DNA of 64,000 nucleotides, taken from Dipteris shenzhenensis (taxonomy: Eukaryota > Polypodiophyta > Polypodiopsida > Gleicheniales). Both the position numbers and the translations under genes were made by a program. The notes beneath the pieces are model-generated. The model was not told where the DNA came from. It worked only from the letters and a program-made list of their open reading frames with translations, and ran no database searches. Of the stretch, positions 36,801 to 45,108 are shown piece by piece. The stretch lies in NCBI GenBank assembly GCA_047967505.1, contig CM106541.1; one strand, written 5' to 3'. How positions within the stretch are numbered: the stretch's first letter is position 1; each line of letters begins with the position of its first letter.

Positions 36801-37171
36801 TTCTGTTGAACTCACATGATAGGGTTACATATGATGACCTCCCTGAGCCCATACCTTCCCTACATACATACATATACACACCCAAATGCATGCACACACA
36901 TATGTATGTGCACCCCCTCCCCACACTAACATGTGCATGTGTTAAGCGCAGACACACACATGCGCACATGCGCACACACGCGCGCACACACACACACAAA
37001 GAGAAATTAATTAATCGATTATTTTGCAGGTTTGGAAGCCTTGAGGGACATTCTCATTCTTATTCTTCAAAAAAGCTCCTCTCCTTGGGATTCAGATACA
37101 ATAATAGCCTTAGTGATATTTATGATCATGCTATAGAATGTAGTAAAAAACGAGGTTTTTTAATGTCGTGA
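15892..37171 (+). CDS. DFR/ANR-like NADPH-dependent reductase (extended SDR), six exons
   Basis: Proposed exons are 15892-16030, 16126-16295, 16389-16592, 16688-16847, 16976-17168 and 37030-37171. All introns are GT...AG and phases match at every junction. The total is 1008 bp, or 335 residues plus TGA, the usual length of dihydroflavonol reductase, anthocyanidin reductase and related enzymes. The N-terminal nucleotide-binding motif is VTGASGF (residues 17-23; the usual third Gly is Ala25), followed by RATVRDP (40-46). Catalytic residues are a Ser in VYTSS (about 134-135) and the Y-x3-K pair Tyr173/Lys177 in [18 protein letters not shown] and a C-terminal [10 protein letters not shown] also fit. 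The cinnamoyl-CoA reductase signature NWYCYGK is absent. TAKPPTW-like spacing and GRYICCA favour an ANR-like or DFR-like member. It probably reduces a flavonoid-type or related substrate with NADPH in the cytosol; the substrate cannot be told. Exon joins are inferred from homology, not transcripts. Confidence 0.82.
17201..17410 (-). mobile_element. gypsy-1 3' LTR (partial match to 36016-36190)
   Basis: Bases 17203-17340 match 36018-36180 in several blocks (atggagc..., tagagacta, aatacaagatgat.gagcaag, aggagagctttatgc). On the - strand a run AGGGGGGAAGA sits next to TGACGACTTAG near 17410, a plausible tract and LTR start. The LTR begins only 32 bases inside intron 5. Confidence 0.55.
17617..19924 (-). 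pseudogene. gypsy-1 pol 3' half: RT end, RNase H and integrase
   Basis: On the - strand the order is end of reverse transcriptase (DPAKVK near 19915), RNase H (19517 downward, ending with [13 protein letters not shown]), an integrase zinc region near 18950, and a catalytic core at 18803-18408. The core has [16 protein letters not shown] and [10 protein letters not shown] in DD-E spacing. The C-terminal part is duplicated in tandem. Several stops and shifts break the frame. The upstream half continues at 34085 beyond a 14.2-kb insertion. Confidence 0.85.
17842..18589 (-). repeat. 374-bp perfect tandem duplication inside gypsy-1 integrase
   Basis: Bases 17842-18215 and 18216-18589 are identical as far as I can read them, and they encode the same 64-residue stretch at 17873-18067 and 18247-18441. 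The breakpoints share atttgaaa, so the duplication probably arose at this microhomology. It destroys the integrase C-terminal frame. Confidence 0.9.
19925..20311 (-). mobile_element. family A LTR, left copy
   Basis: Runs from TAAGAAAACATG to CTCTCAACA and shares long blocks with the LTRs at 12051 and 14479, with an extra ~60 bases in the middle (U3 side) containing a ctcttatatagag TATA-like site. Confidence 0.85.
20437..25963 (-). mobile_element. copia-2A, full-length Ty1-copia element
   Basis: LTRs lie at 20437-21158 and 25241-25963, with the primer site GCTCTAATACCA at 25229-25240 and the tract GGGGGGG at 21159-21165 on the - strand side. The target duplication is TCAAT (20432-20436 and 25964-25968); the same target sequence is uninterrupted in the related element near 12500. 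The element is inserted in family A unit A. Confidence 0.9.
21153..25170 (-). pseudogene. copia-2A gag-pol polyprotein
   Basis: The polyprotein starts at an ATG at 25170 ([10 protein letters not shown]). Gag is followed by an intact zinc knuckle, [14 protein letters not shown], near 24400, and protease DSGASRHM near 24230. The integrase has [18 protein letters not shown] and a catalytic core with [16 protein letters not shown] and NGVAERK, all acidic residues kept. The 439-residue reverse transcriptase/RNase H segment spans 21423-22742 and has an intact YVDD and SSIEAEY. Breaks are mostly TAG codons (21423, 23235, near 23745 and others) plus a 12-base deletion near 21690 relative to copy B. 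Most domains are otherwise well preserved. Confidence 0.92.
25964..26690 (+). pseudogene. captured EF-hand gene fragment in family A unit A (NADPH oxidase-like)
   Basis: The + strand, antisense to the retroelement, encodes a non-retroelement stretch. It contains [13 protein letters not shown], then [27 protein letters not shown] and, after a T-run that shifts the frame (near 26572-26585), [14 protein letters not shown]. The last is a canonical EF-hand loop (N-x-N-x-D-G-x-I). Plant respiratory burst oxidases have the same order, with SQELK repeats, then EQLREFWEQISDQSFD..L..FFDMVDK..DG.ITEEE. I infer that a host cDNA or gene piece was picked up by the retroelement. It is broken by stops and cannot make an oxidase. 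Identity as an oxidase is likely but not certain. Confidence 0.55.
26660..26805 (-). repeat. 37-bp triplicate repeat ending in the primer site (unit A)
   Basis: The phrase gaacatgagcaagacctaag is repeated three times, and the last copy runs into the primer site GCTCTGATACCA. The same triplicate precedes the primer site of unit B near 33590-33699. Confidence 0.75.
26806..27191 (-). mobile_element. family A LTR, middle copy
   Basis: Nearly identical to 19925-20311. Its right side is followed by the purine tract of unit B, and its left side by the primer site of unit A at 26794-26805. Confidence 0.85.
27318..32857 (-). mobile_element. copia-2B, full-length Ty1-copia element
   Basis: LTRs lie at 27318-28036 and 32135-32857, with the primer site GCTCTGATACCA at 32123-32134 and the same TCAAT target duplication as copia-2A (27313-27317 and 32858-32862). 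The identical insertion point shows it is the duplicate of copia-2A rather than a second insertion. Confidence 0.9.
28067..32064 (-). pseudogene. copia-2B gag-pol polyprotein
   Basis: Duplicate of copia-2A with the same domain order, starting at an ATG at 32064. The reverse transcriptase/RNase H ORF is at 28381-29634 with LYVDDVVIT, and the integrase core is at 30205-30561. It keeps the segment deleted in copy A (YIKGTLDYG) but has its own breaks: a shift near 28412, a TAG at 28316-28318 where copy A has CAG, and stops in gag and protease. The Gln codon mutated in copy A at 21423 is intact here (28301-28303). Confidence 0.92.
32858..33600 (+). pseudogene. captured EF-hand gene fragment in family A unit B (NADPH oxidase-like)
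   Basis: Second copy of the fragment described at 25964. It reads the same SQELK and [12 protein letters not shown] segments and the EF-hand [11 protein letters not shown], followed by [11 protein letters not shown], where copy A has a stop. It also has a small insertion and deletion near 33185. The T-run shift is shared by both copies, so that defect predates the duplication. Confidence 0.55.
33700..34084 (-). mobile_element. family A LTR, right copy (5' LTR of the array)
   Basis: Preceded by the primer site GCTCTGATACCA at 33688-33699. It ends CTCTCAACA, after which the gypsy-1 reverse transcriptase resumes (ggactgaatg...). Confidence 0.85.
34085..36010 (-). pseudogene. gypsy-1 gag, protease and RT 5' half
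   Basis: Read right to left: a gag-like region (36010-35260), a protease-like segment at 35196-34657 with LLVDS in place of the usual DSG/DTG motif, then a heavily broken reverse transcriptase. The latter has [23 protein letters not shown] and a YLND where the active site normally reads YLDD. A TAG replaces Gln in WYQQI. The frame continues at 19924 across the nested array. It is too damaged to act. Confidence 0.8.
36016..36190 (-). mobile_element. gypsy-1 5' LTR remnant
   Basis: Shares several blocks with 17201-17340, which fixes the right border of gypsy-1 inside intron 5. Similarity fades near 36190, and no canonical primer site is visible next to it. Confidence 0.55.
36191..36607. other. 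AT-rich intron remainder
   Basis: No feature recognised between the gypsy-1 remnant and TIR element copy 4. Confidence 0.5.
36608..36847 (-). mobile_element. MITE-like TIR element, copy 4 (oldest)
   Basis: Inverted orientation and clearly diverged from copies 1-3: it begins CTGCGGGGGTCA and ends CTCCCTGAG. The inner landmarks (taaaccctctat, acagg/acaaattt, tagggttacatat) are kept in order. The 8 flanking bases (CACCCACC and CCCATACC) match at only 5 of 8 positions, as expected of an old insertion. It lies in intron 5. Confidence 0.8.
36877..36998. repeat. (CA)n-rich microsatellite in intron 5
   Basis: Repeated ca, catg and gcgc runs, including a pure cacacacaca block just before the final exon (about 36985-36998). 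Confidence 0.85.
37030..37171 (+). CDS. exon 6 of the DFR/ANR-like reductase
   Basis: This exon encodes the last 47 residues, including [11 protein letters not shown] and a final helix ([15 protein letters not shown]), and ends at TGA 37169-37171. These match the C-terminal segment of DFR/ANR/CCR proteins (typically FSSKKL.DLGF.FKYSL). A pyrimidine-poor acceptor, attattttgcag, precedes it. Upstream in the same frame there is only CA-repeat translation, so the exon makes sense only when spliced to 17168. Confidence 0.82.
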
Positions 37172-38596
37172 TTCTAGGCCCCTCAACATATATTTTCAAG
37201 GATATTATGTGAATGTAAGTATTTCAAAACAAATTCATAGTAGGGGAAGACTCTTGTTTTTGTGTCTAATATAAAAAAAAAGTTCAAGTAAATTATAAAA
37301 TGTTGTACATGTATAAATAATTTTTATTATGACTAAGGAGATAGCTCGGACCATTGTAGAAAAGGTTTTGCAAGTTTCCAAGCATATACAAGAAAACAAT
37401 TCAATTTTTTCTCAATTTGATGTCATATCAAATATGATTGAATGATTGTTCTTTTAGGTTTTAATTTGTGAAGTCATAATTTCTTCTTTACAAAGAAAAA
37501 CAATAAATCACTATGATGACAATATCATTTTTCCCCCAATAACTAATTAAGGTTAGCTTGAGAAGAATCCAAGTTACTCAATTAAAGTCTAGAATGGGAA
37601 AAATCCATGCAATTTGAAAACTGAATCCATTAGTATAAGAATAGTTATTGCACTCAAGTTGGAGAAAAAGTAGAAGTCCAAATGTATGCAATAATGCGTA
37701 TAACTACCTTTCTATGAAGGAGCCCTTGCTTAGACTAGTATGGTCTTGGAGTCTAAATTTATTACATGCCTTTGTTTTCAAAGTTAGTCTTTGGAAAATC
37801 CACCTATAGTTAGACAGGAACAAAAATCATTTTAAAAGCATGTATGAGTCTCCTCTTATTACATTGGAGCAATCATCTTGGCTAGTAATGATTTTGTCAA
37901 CATGCTTCCTTTTGGATTGTAGTGTATTACTTTACATGAAGGCAATGTATTAAGGAAAAAGGCTAAAGCATGTAGTAATAAACAATTATAGATTATAGAT
38001 TCAGACAAGAAAAAAACTCTTATAATCAAAAACTCAAAAACCATTTAATATGATCAAAATTGTGTCAGATACACTATACTTTATTAGAGTAAATAACAAC
38101 TAGAAATGAATGCCCAGACATTGTAATAAACTTCCACTAGCCTGTGTGTGTATATAAAAGTTTTCATTGATATATATGACATGAGTAGTCATCGTAAATA
38201 GTTAGAAATCTTGATTGATTTTTTAAAATACCTAAAGCGAATAGAATCAATAGTTCTGCAAGAGCAACGTAATAAAAAGAAATTGTTCTTGTTCTGAAAT
38301 AATAAAATTCCAAGGCATCTAGGAATTTTGTGACACCTTGTAACATCTTTGAGACCAAATGCTAAAAAGGGAAATTTTGAGAGTATGATTCAAGGGGTAT
38401 TTCTGGTTGTGCAAATGTAATGTGAACATGCAAGGTATATTAAAGAGCAAATGCTTGTATATAATCATCATGTATCTATGGTTTTTTTTAATGTATCTAC
38501 GTGAACATGCAAGGTATATTGAAAGATCGAATGCATGTATACAATCATCATGTATCTATTCAAACTAAATATATTTTTTCTTGACTTAAATATCCA
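37172..38596. other. AT-rich downstream flank of the reductase gene
   Basis: No gene recognised. A 35-base phrase (gtgaacatgcaaggtatattgaaag and similar) occurs twice, near 38420 and 38500. A polyadenylation site must lie here if the gene is expressed, but no single signal stands out. Confidence 0.45.
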
Positions 38597-38830
38597 TCCT
38601 CACACACACACACACACACACATGCATCTGCATGCACACATGCATGCATGCACCCACTCACATGTGCACGTGCACGCGTGCACACACACACACACGCACA
38701 TACGCACATGCATCCAAATGCACACACGCATGCATGAACCCACATGCATGCACTCACGTGCACACGTGCGCGTGTGCACACACACAGATGCACACACACA
38801 CGTGCACATGTATGCACACATGGCACACAT
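38597..38830. repeat. alternating purine-pyrimidine tract, CA/CATG/GCGTG
   Basis: About 230 bases of almost unbroken purine-pyrimidine alternation: CACACA, TGCATGCATG and GTGCGCGTGTGC blocks. ORFs on both strands here are repeat translations rich in His, Thr, Cys and Val. Confidence 0.9.
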
Positions 38831-39135
38831 GAATGGTTGCAATACATACAACTATATGTTTAATTTTTTAACTTTCCTAGAACATAATTAATACAATGAG
38901 TGTATTAGCCTTTTCCTTTTGTAGAATGTATTCATTCAAACATATATTGGTCCTAATGACATTGTCTTCGTAGACCTTGTGCTCATCATTTCCTAGAAAA
39001 GACATTGATATTTAAATTAAATTTGAGTACAAAATCATAGTTGTATTCTTATAATTAAGTATATAAATGGCAAAAAATGTTGAAAATGTTTTCACCAATG
39101 GTTTTGACATAAAGTTGATTGTCATATGCCTAATC

Positions 39136-39136
39136 C

Positions 39137-39179
<43 letters not shown>
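39136..39179. repeat. (CAT)n microsatellite
   Basis: Fourteen or so uninterrupted ATC repeats, followed by decayed gtcatt/gtcatc units to about 39260. Confidence 0.92.
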
Positions 39180-39398
39180 GTTGTCATTGCTGTCATTGTT
39201 GTCGTCATCATAGATGCAATGTCATCATCATTTGAATTGGAATCATTATCATGATCATCATCATTACATTTAGATCATAGGAATCCACCTTCTCCTCCCC
39301 ATATCATTTGTACAATTGAACTTTTCTAATAATCCATATACCTTCAAGTATTATTTCTAAAAGATTATATACACATGTGTTGACAACCATTATAATTA

Positions 39399-39400
<2 letters not shown>

Positions 39401-39444
<44 letters not shown>

Positions 39445-39452
39445 TGTGTGTG
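39401..39452. repeat. (TG)n microsatellite
   Basis: About 25 TG repeats with one interruption. Confidence 0.92.
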
Positions 39453-39831
39453 TTTGGGGGGTTCTAGATGCTTGAATTCAAAATCTTGAAGTATGAACCT
39501 AGAATTGATGCATACAGAACAAATGAACACCCAAAACTCGTGCATACAAAACTTGTCTAGTCCCATGAAACTAGAACTAGGGACTCAATACCAATCAACC
39601 TCAAATCTCCAAATAAAAAGATTCAATACTTGGAACTAGTGACCCTTGATTCCAAAATGTAGAACTTGGGTAGTGTGAGATGAAGTTGGGGGTAATAAAA
39701 TTGCACGCACCTCTTAGCTTCCAACTGCTTCCAAACTTAGTGGTGGCAGAGATCTTTATCACTAGGAAAGGGAAAATTAAACAAAAACTTTCATGCTAAG
39801 AGACCACATCACACATTCTTCCCCTCTTTCA

Positions 39832-41320
39832 GGGTGATGATAGGTGGATGGAGGCTATGCAGTCGGAGTATGGCTCCATAATGAAGAACAACACTTGGGA
39901 CCTTATGGATCGACCACCAAAACATAAGGTAATCAGAACCAAGTGGGTGTACAAGACCAAGTATAAGTCCGACAGCACATTGGATAAGTACAAGGCTCGG
40001 CTTGTGGCAAAAGGATTTGCACAAGTACATGGGTTTGATTATCAAGATATTTTTGTGAGATTTTTGCTTCCACAGCTCGACTAACCACAATTCGTAGTGT
40101 TTTGGCTTTAGCTGCCCAGGGAAGTTGGCCCATGTTTCAAATGGATGTGAAATCCGCCTTTCTAAAAGGAGGTATACATGGAACAACCACTAGGTTTTGA
40201 GATCCCCGGTTCAGAAGGTAAAGTCTGCAAACTGAAGAAGGCACTTTACGAGCTGAAATAGGCCCCACGAGCGTGGTACCAACGAATTGATGCCTACTTT
40301 TTGCAAAACGGGTTCAAGAGGAGCCCATCTGATGCAAATTTGTATATCTTCAAAGGAGGTAGGTGTATGATCGTGGTCCTTTATGTGGACGACCTTGTCA
40401 TAACAGGGAACCATGAAGAGAAGATCTCGCAGACGAAGCATTTGCTAGGAAGAGAGTTTGAAATGACAGCTGATGCATTTCTGTTTGGGGATTGAAGTTT
40501 GGCAGGAGCCGAAATAGATCTTCATTTCACAGCTGAAGTATGCAGCTGAAGTATGCTGGAGAGATACTGAAGGCATTTGGCATGGCTGAGTGCAAGATAG
40601 TTGGTACCCCTATGGAGGTTGATGTGAAGCTCTCAAACGAGGATTCATCACCACTGGTGGATGAAGCGAAGTACAAAAGGCTTGTGGGTAGCTTGATTTA
40701 CCTGTGCAACACACGGCCGGACATCAGTTTTGCGACTAGTGTACTAAGCAGGTTTTCCAGTAAGCCCCGGGAGAACCATTGGACGGTAGGGATGCGGGTG
40801 TTGAAATACATCAAAGGCACACTTGATTATGGAATCACCTATACCAAGGGCAACATCTTGACCGGATTCTGTGACTCGGATTGGGCAAGAGACGTGGACA
40901 GTAGGAGATCAGTGACAGGGTACTGTTTCTCACTTGGATCTGGAGTTGTGTCATGGGTCAGCAAGAAGCAACCCACATTTGCTCTTTCTTCTACTGAGGC
41001 CGAGTGCATGCTTTTCTTCTTGCGAGGCAGTGTGGTTGAGGAGGATTTCGGGGGACATGGGTGCAGTGCAGAACAAGCCTACACAGTTATCATGTGACAA
41101 TCAGAGTTGCATGGCCATTTCAAAGAACCCAATGTTCCATGCTCGCACAAAACACATTGAGATTCAATATCACTTTGTACACGAGCTCATCATGGATGGA
41201 GAGGTCGACTTGGTGTACTGTCCGACTACAGAGAATGCTGCGGACATCTTCACAAAGAATCTTGGAAGAGACTTGCTTGAGAGGCATCTTCATCGACTTG
41301 GCATTGGGCCAAAAAAGTAA
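39832..41320 (+). pseudogene. copia-2 RT-RNase H remnant
   Basis: Reverse transcriptase begins at [13 protein letters not shown] and keeps the YVDD active site (VLYVDDLVIT, near 40380). RNase H runs from about 40860 (CDSDWA, STEAE) to 41320. The frame is broken by an insertion near 40060, a deletion near 40160 that removes the HGDL-type segment, a TAG at 40259-40261 in the position of the QAPRAW Gln, and shifts near 40470 and 41010. Confidence 0.9.
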
Positions 41321-42083
41321 GTTCACTTGCGGGTGGACATTGAGGGGGGGTGTTAGATATCAATGCTCCACTCTCGTGTAACTATGCGGGAACTAGCTAA
41401 CTCTACTTGTAACCCCCCCATATGAGGAGAGGGCATTTGAGTAGCTCGGCTATCTGGTAGGTCCTCGTTTGGACACTAGATGGGGGCCATGTGTGTCCTG
41501 ATGGCTGAACAACTTCAGATAGAGTTGGCACACCACCAACTAGGCTACATGCAAGTGCGGGAAGGCATCCCTTGACTGACCACACTGAGGGTAGATGGAG
41601 CATTTCCCGAGGCAATCCACTCTCGGGTTGCGGGGCCCCCGTTTGGAGCCTCATATGATCCCGAATGGGCTCTGGGCCAAACAATGATCATAGGTCAGCT
41701 GCTCTGTTTTGCACACTAGTTCTATCATATGGTCGGTGGCCTATTTCGAGACCAACCTATAGTCGACCGTTCTTGGGTAGACTGGGTTGGTCACCCAATT
41801 GAGCCTAGCCAACTATGACTGGTGGCTATATAAGAGCAAGCCCGTGAAGCCCATTTCATCACTGGCTATAGCAACCCTGATTCCTTAGCATCCAGCCTCC
41901 GTCTTCTACTGTTTCCAGCATGCCATCGAAGCTTCTTTCACAAGAGTGCATGGTTGGGAGGCAGCACCATCTATTGTATCAGTTCTACAGTAATCAAATT
42001 TTTGATTCTCCATACTATCTTGTTTTCTCTCTTGCATACGAGATCCTGTTATCTGTTGAGCACAGACGTATTATTTTCTTACA
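39832..42083 (+). mobile_element. 5'-truncated copia-2 copy with 3' LTR
   Basis: Homology to copia-2 starts abruptly at 39832 within the reverse transcriptase region and continues to the end of a 3' LTR at 41351-42083 (TGTTAGATATC to TTTCTTACA). The tract TGAGGGGGGG (41341-41350) precedes the LTR. There is no 5' LTR, leader, gag, protease or integrase. Confidence 0.88.
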
Positions 42084-42112
42084 ATAATTACCCTTCTGGT
42101 TGCACTCGTAGC

Positions 42113-42359
42113 CTCGGGGGGGTCACTCATCATATGTAACCCTATCACGTGAGTTCAACATAAGGATATTTTTTGTTCCTAAAATTTACATAAATAAATA
42201 TACATAAGGGACTATTTAAAATAGTTTCGGAAAAAATTTACAGATTTGTATAGAAAAGGGGTACATTTTATTAATGAAAGAATTTACAGATAAGGGATTT
42301 TAAATATAGGCCTTGAACGCACGTGATATAGAGGGTTTATACATAGTGACCCCCCCGAG
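42113..42359 (+). mobile_element. MITE-like TIR element, copy 2
   Basis: 247 bases with the same perfect 15-base terminal inverted repeats as copy 1, flanked by the exact 8-bp duplication CTCGTAGC (42105-42112 and 42360-42367). It differs from copy 1 at few positions. It is inserted in the tail of the RNase H-like pseudogene region. Confidence 0.92.
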
Positions 42360-42365
42360 CTCGTA

Positions 42366-43850
42366 GCACACAACATTGGCATGTTCTCTTGGATGGAGAT
42401 TGGATTGATTTCTGATGCCCACCATCTCAAGCCAAAGATCAGTCAGGGCCTTGGCTAGGTCATTGACTCTGGGTTCCTTAGCAGGAGGGGCCGAGGGAGT
42501 AGGAAGGAGGGGGGCTCATGGGTGAGGCTGGGGAAATCTTCCAAGTGAAGGTTGAGGATATACTCCTTGTTGAGGGTAAGCATCTAAGGGAGGACCATAC
42601 ATTTGAGGTGGAGGCGGTGGATACATCCCTGATGAGGGGTGGGGGTATGCCCCTAAGTTAGACCCCCCAAGTTGTTGTTGCAACCCTCCTTCATGGCTTG
42701 TGGCTTTGTTGGGGTGGTGCTTCCACTCGCGTCATGCGTGATTGAAGTACAAGCTTCACGTGCCAAGAAATCAGCAACTATATTTTGAGCTCAAGGGATA
42801 TGCTGAATTTTTACCTCTTCAAATTGTTGGCACAGTTCCAATGCTTGTTGATGTCGTGGAACCAAGCCTTCGCTCCGCACCTTCCACCTTCCACTAACTT
42901 GTTCACACACGAGTTGAGAATCTCCTTGCACCTCAAGTTGCTTGATGCGATGTTCTTGCACCTTTTGTAGCCCAAAAATGAGTGCTGAGTACTCATCTTG
43001 GTTGCAAGTACTTGCTGGTGCAGACTTGCTATAACAATACACCTCACCCCCTAGTGAAGTGTGCTTCACACCCACACCAACAGCCTTGGTCGAAGATTTG
43101 TATGCACCGTCAAATTGGAGGAGCCAAGATGTCATCACACCAAGACTAAAATCCAAACATCCCAAGTTTCTCGGTAGTCCAAGATAGGTAGAAGGAGAGG
43201 GTGGGGAGAATTTAATACTTGAGCAAGACGTTCAGCACCAAATAAACTTGCAATCCTTTGTTGATAGTTTATCTTTAGACCAAAAAGAATTACAACTTGA
43301 AGCTCAAAATGAGGGACAAAGGGTTGATTAGGTACAAAGGGATTCCTTGGTTGAAACATTACCAACCATAGCCGAGCCCTAGAAACCTTTGTAGTGAGAT
43401 TGAGAATAAACCATTCAAGATGAGCTTATCCATAGGAATTAATAGGCAAATGCGCCAAATCTCCCCCCAAGCTTGGGGAGCATCCCACCCTTTGAAGAAG
43501 GACACCCTTTTAATTACCTCCGAAGTAGCAAGTAGCTCGATCACCGCATAATGAGTAGAATTGAAATCAAAGTCCTCCCATCGTATCACTAGTTCTTCAC
43601 CTTGAATCATCCACAGTGTACCATCCCACCCATCGTCTCCTTGAGCAATGCACTATACAATCAGTTGTCGAAGATCGACATGAAGATCAAGAAAGAGATC
43701 TCGCCCATTGGTAGCCATAAGGCGTGGAGGTCCAGGCACCAAATCCTTAAACTCATCGAGAAGTGACATAAATATCCACCCTCCTCGTGTGGCGTGCATC
43801 CATGAAGTGAACTTGAAAAAGTTCGGAATCTGTGATCTAGTAGGAGATAT
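42366..43850 (-). pseudogene. RNase H-like protein with unknown N-terminal part and proline-rich tail
   Basis: The central part (43110 to about 42730 on the - strand) is a plant RVT_3-type RNase H domain: LLQFDGAYKSS, DEYSALIFGLQ, LEVQGDSQLV, then QHIP, a TGA, and AQNIVADFLAREA. The single TGA replaces the Arg (CGA) normally found in HxPRxxN. A proline/tyrosine/glutamine-rich tail follows (YPPPPPQMYGPP). Upstream, about 43610-43359 reads a conserved-looking but unrecognised segment (WEDFDFNSTHYAVIELL), preceded by another with one stop. Such domains occur in gypsy elements of the Tat type and in RNase H proteins; without integrase next to it I cannot place it. It may be a decayed host gene or retroelement part. 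Confidence 0.6.
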
Positions 43851-43974
43851 GAGTAGAGCACATGAAGTGAAGTACTTTTTCTTTTTACAGCATGTGAAAA
43901 TGCCCCATGGTTAGAGAGTTACAGTTCATGGGATTTCAATATATAAGCAATATCAGTACATTTTCATCACTTCT

Positions 43975-44318
43975 TATCGACAAAGACCGACGAAGAGGTT
44001 TTTCAAAAATCAGCATAAATACAATGGGAGTTTCATGCCCCAGTGATAACACCTTCAAAGAGAAATCCAGGGGAGCTTAGTGATAGCTCTGCACAACATA
44101 ATAGCAAGCAATCACATTAAAAGTGGCTACATTTAGGTATGCGAGATAACACTTCTATCGACAAAGACCGACGAAGAGGTTTTTCAAAAATCAGCATAAA
44201 TACAATGGGATTTTCATGCCCCAGTGATAACGCCTTCAAAAAGAGAAATCCAGGGGAGCTTAGTGATAGCTCTGCACAACATCATAGCAAGCAATCACAT
44301 TAAAAGTGGCTACATTTA
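43975..44318. repeat. 181-bp two-unit tandem repeat
   Basis: The unit starting tatcgacaaagaccgacgaa occurs at 43975 and 44156, with only a few differences over about 163 bases. No coding sense was seen. Confidence 0.85.
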
Positions 44319-45108
44319 CATTCTGTGTAGATTTTGACAACACAGCAACAACGTTGCCGCACTTCCCATCCGGTTCAGGTATGCTCAACTTACTCAACAA
44401 TAAACAAAAGTGATTATGCAGGTGAGAGGAGGAAACAATAATATAATGCCATGATGAGCTCCGCTCCAACAATGGTCCGATCTGATAGAAATCCGCATAG
44501 TCAGACTAAACCGACTGAGAACTCCACCAAGGTTCTGATGAGGACCAAACTAAACAAATCCGACTATGGTTTGCCTCACATGAGCTGCACGTGTCTTTTT
44601 TGACTTTACAAATTTTGACTAAGGTTCGACGCCTTGTTCGTGTATTCGATTCCGAATTCAATCTACCCACTCCAGTCCCAACTCTAGTGTTTGCCCATGG
44701 TCCCATTCACGATCCTCCAAATGAATTGCAACAAATCTGACTATGCTCTGTCTATGCACAAGAAATCCAACATCCTTCTACCTATCTGACCTCATTCTGC
44801 CCAAAGTTCGCTGACTCATAGAAAAATGGGTGAAGGACACAAAGGATACTGGATGCGATGTACCGACTCATCAGCGCCCGTATGTACACAAATTCCATGG
44901 TGCTAAATTTGACAAGGCCGCTCGCACAAGCGACGCCCTCACCACAAGAAATAGCATCATCACCGATGCATGCCATACCAACTCCATGATGAAGATGCAT
45001 ATAAGAAAGGAGGGATGGGAGGTGTATAATACACACCCATAATCGTCACTTCAAACTGCCAGCAATCCGGCACAAGCGAGACAAATAGAGAATCTCCACA
45101 CAAGCCCA
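44319..45108. other. non-coding stretch
   Basis: Small ORFs on both strands show no family features. Confidence 0.45.

Larger units (their letters stand above)
17169..37029 (+). other. 19,861-bp intron 5 of the reductase gene
   Basis: The donor gtacgc follows the partial codon GA at 17168. The acceptor ttttgcag ends at 37029, and the next base completes GAG, giving VVTEF across the join as expected for the family (PTEF/PTKF). The intron holds gypsy-1, the family A array with two copia-2 copies, and TIR element copy 4. The five other-side boundaries of the gene have introns of only 92-128 bases, so nearly all of this length is transposon insertion. Confidence 0.8.

Noticed and set aside
15892-37171. 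Cinnamoyl-CoA reductase as the name of the host gene
   Set aside because: The NWYCYGK signature is missing; the YIVSK and GRYICCA motifs fit DFR/ANR-type members better.
36806-37171. Single 121-codon gene ending in the SSKKL segment
   Set aside because: Its first two thirds are TIR-element and CA-repeat translation; only the part after the splice acceptor at 37029 belongs to a protein family.
38535-38891. ORFs of 95-118 codons on both strands
   Set aside because: They are translations of a CA/CATG repeat tract with no domain; overlapping open frames on both strands come from the repeat.
44506-45042. Small ORFs of 66-84 codons
   Set aside because: No motif, no matching neighbour and open frames on both strands; treated as chance.
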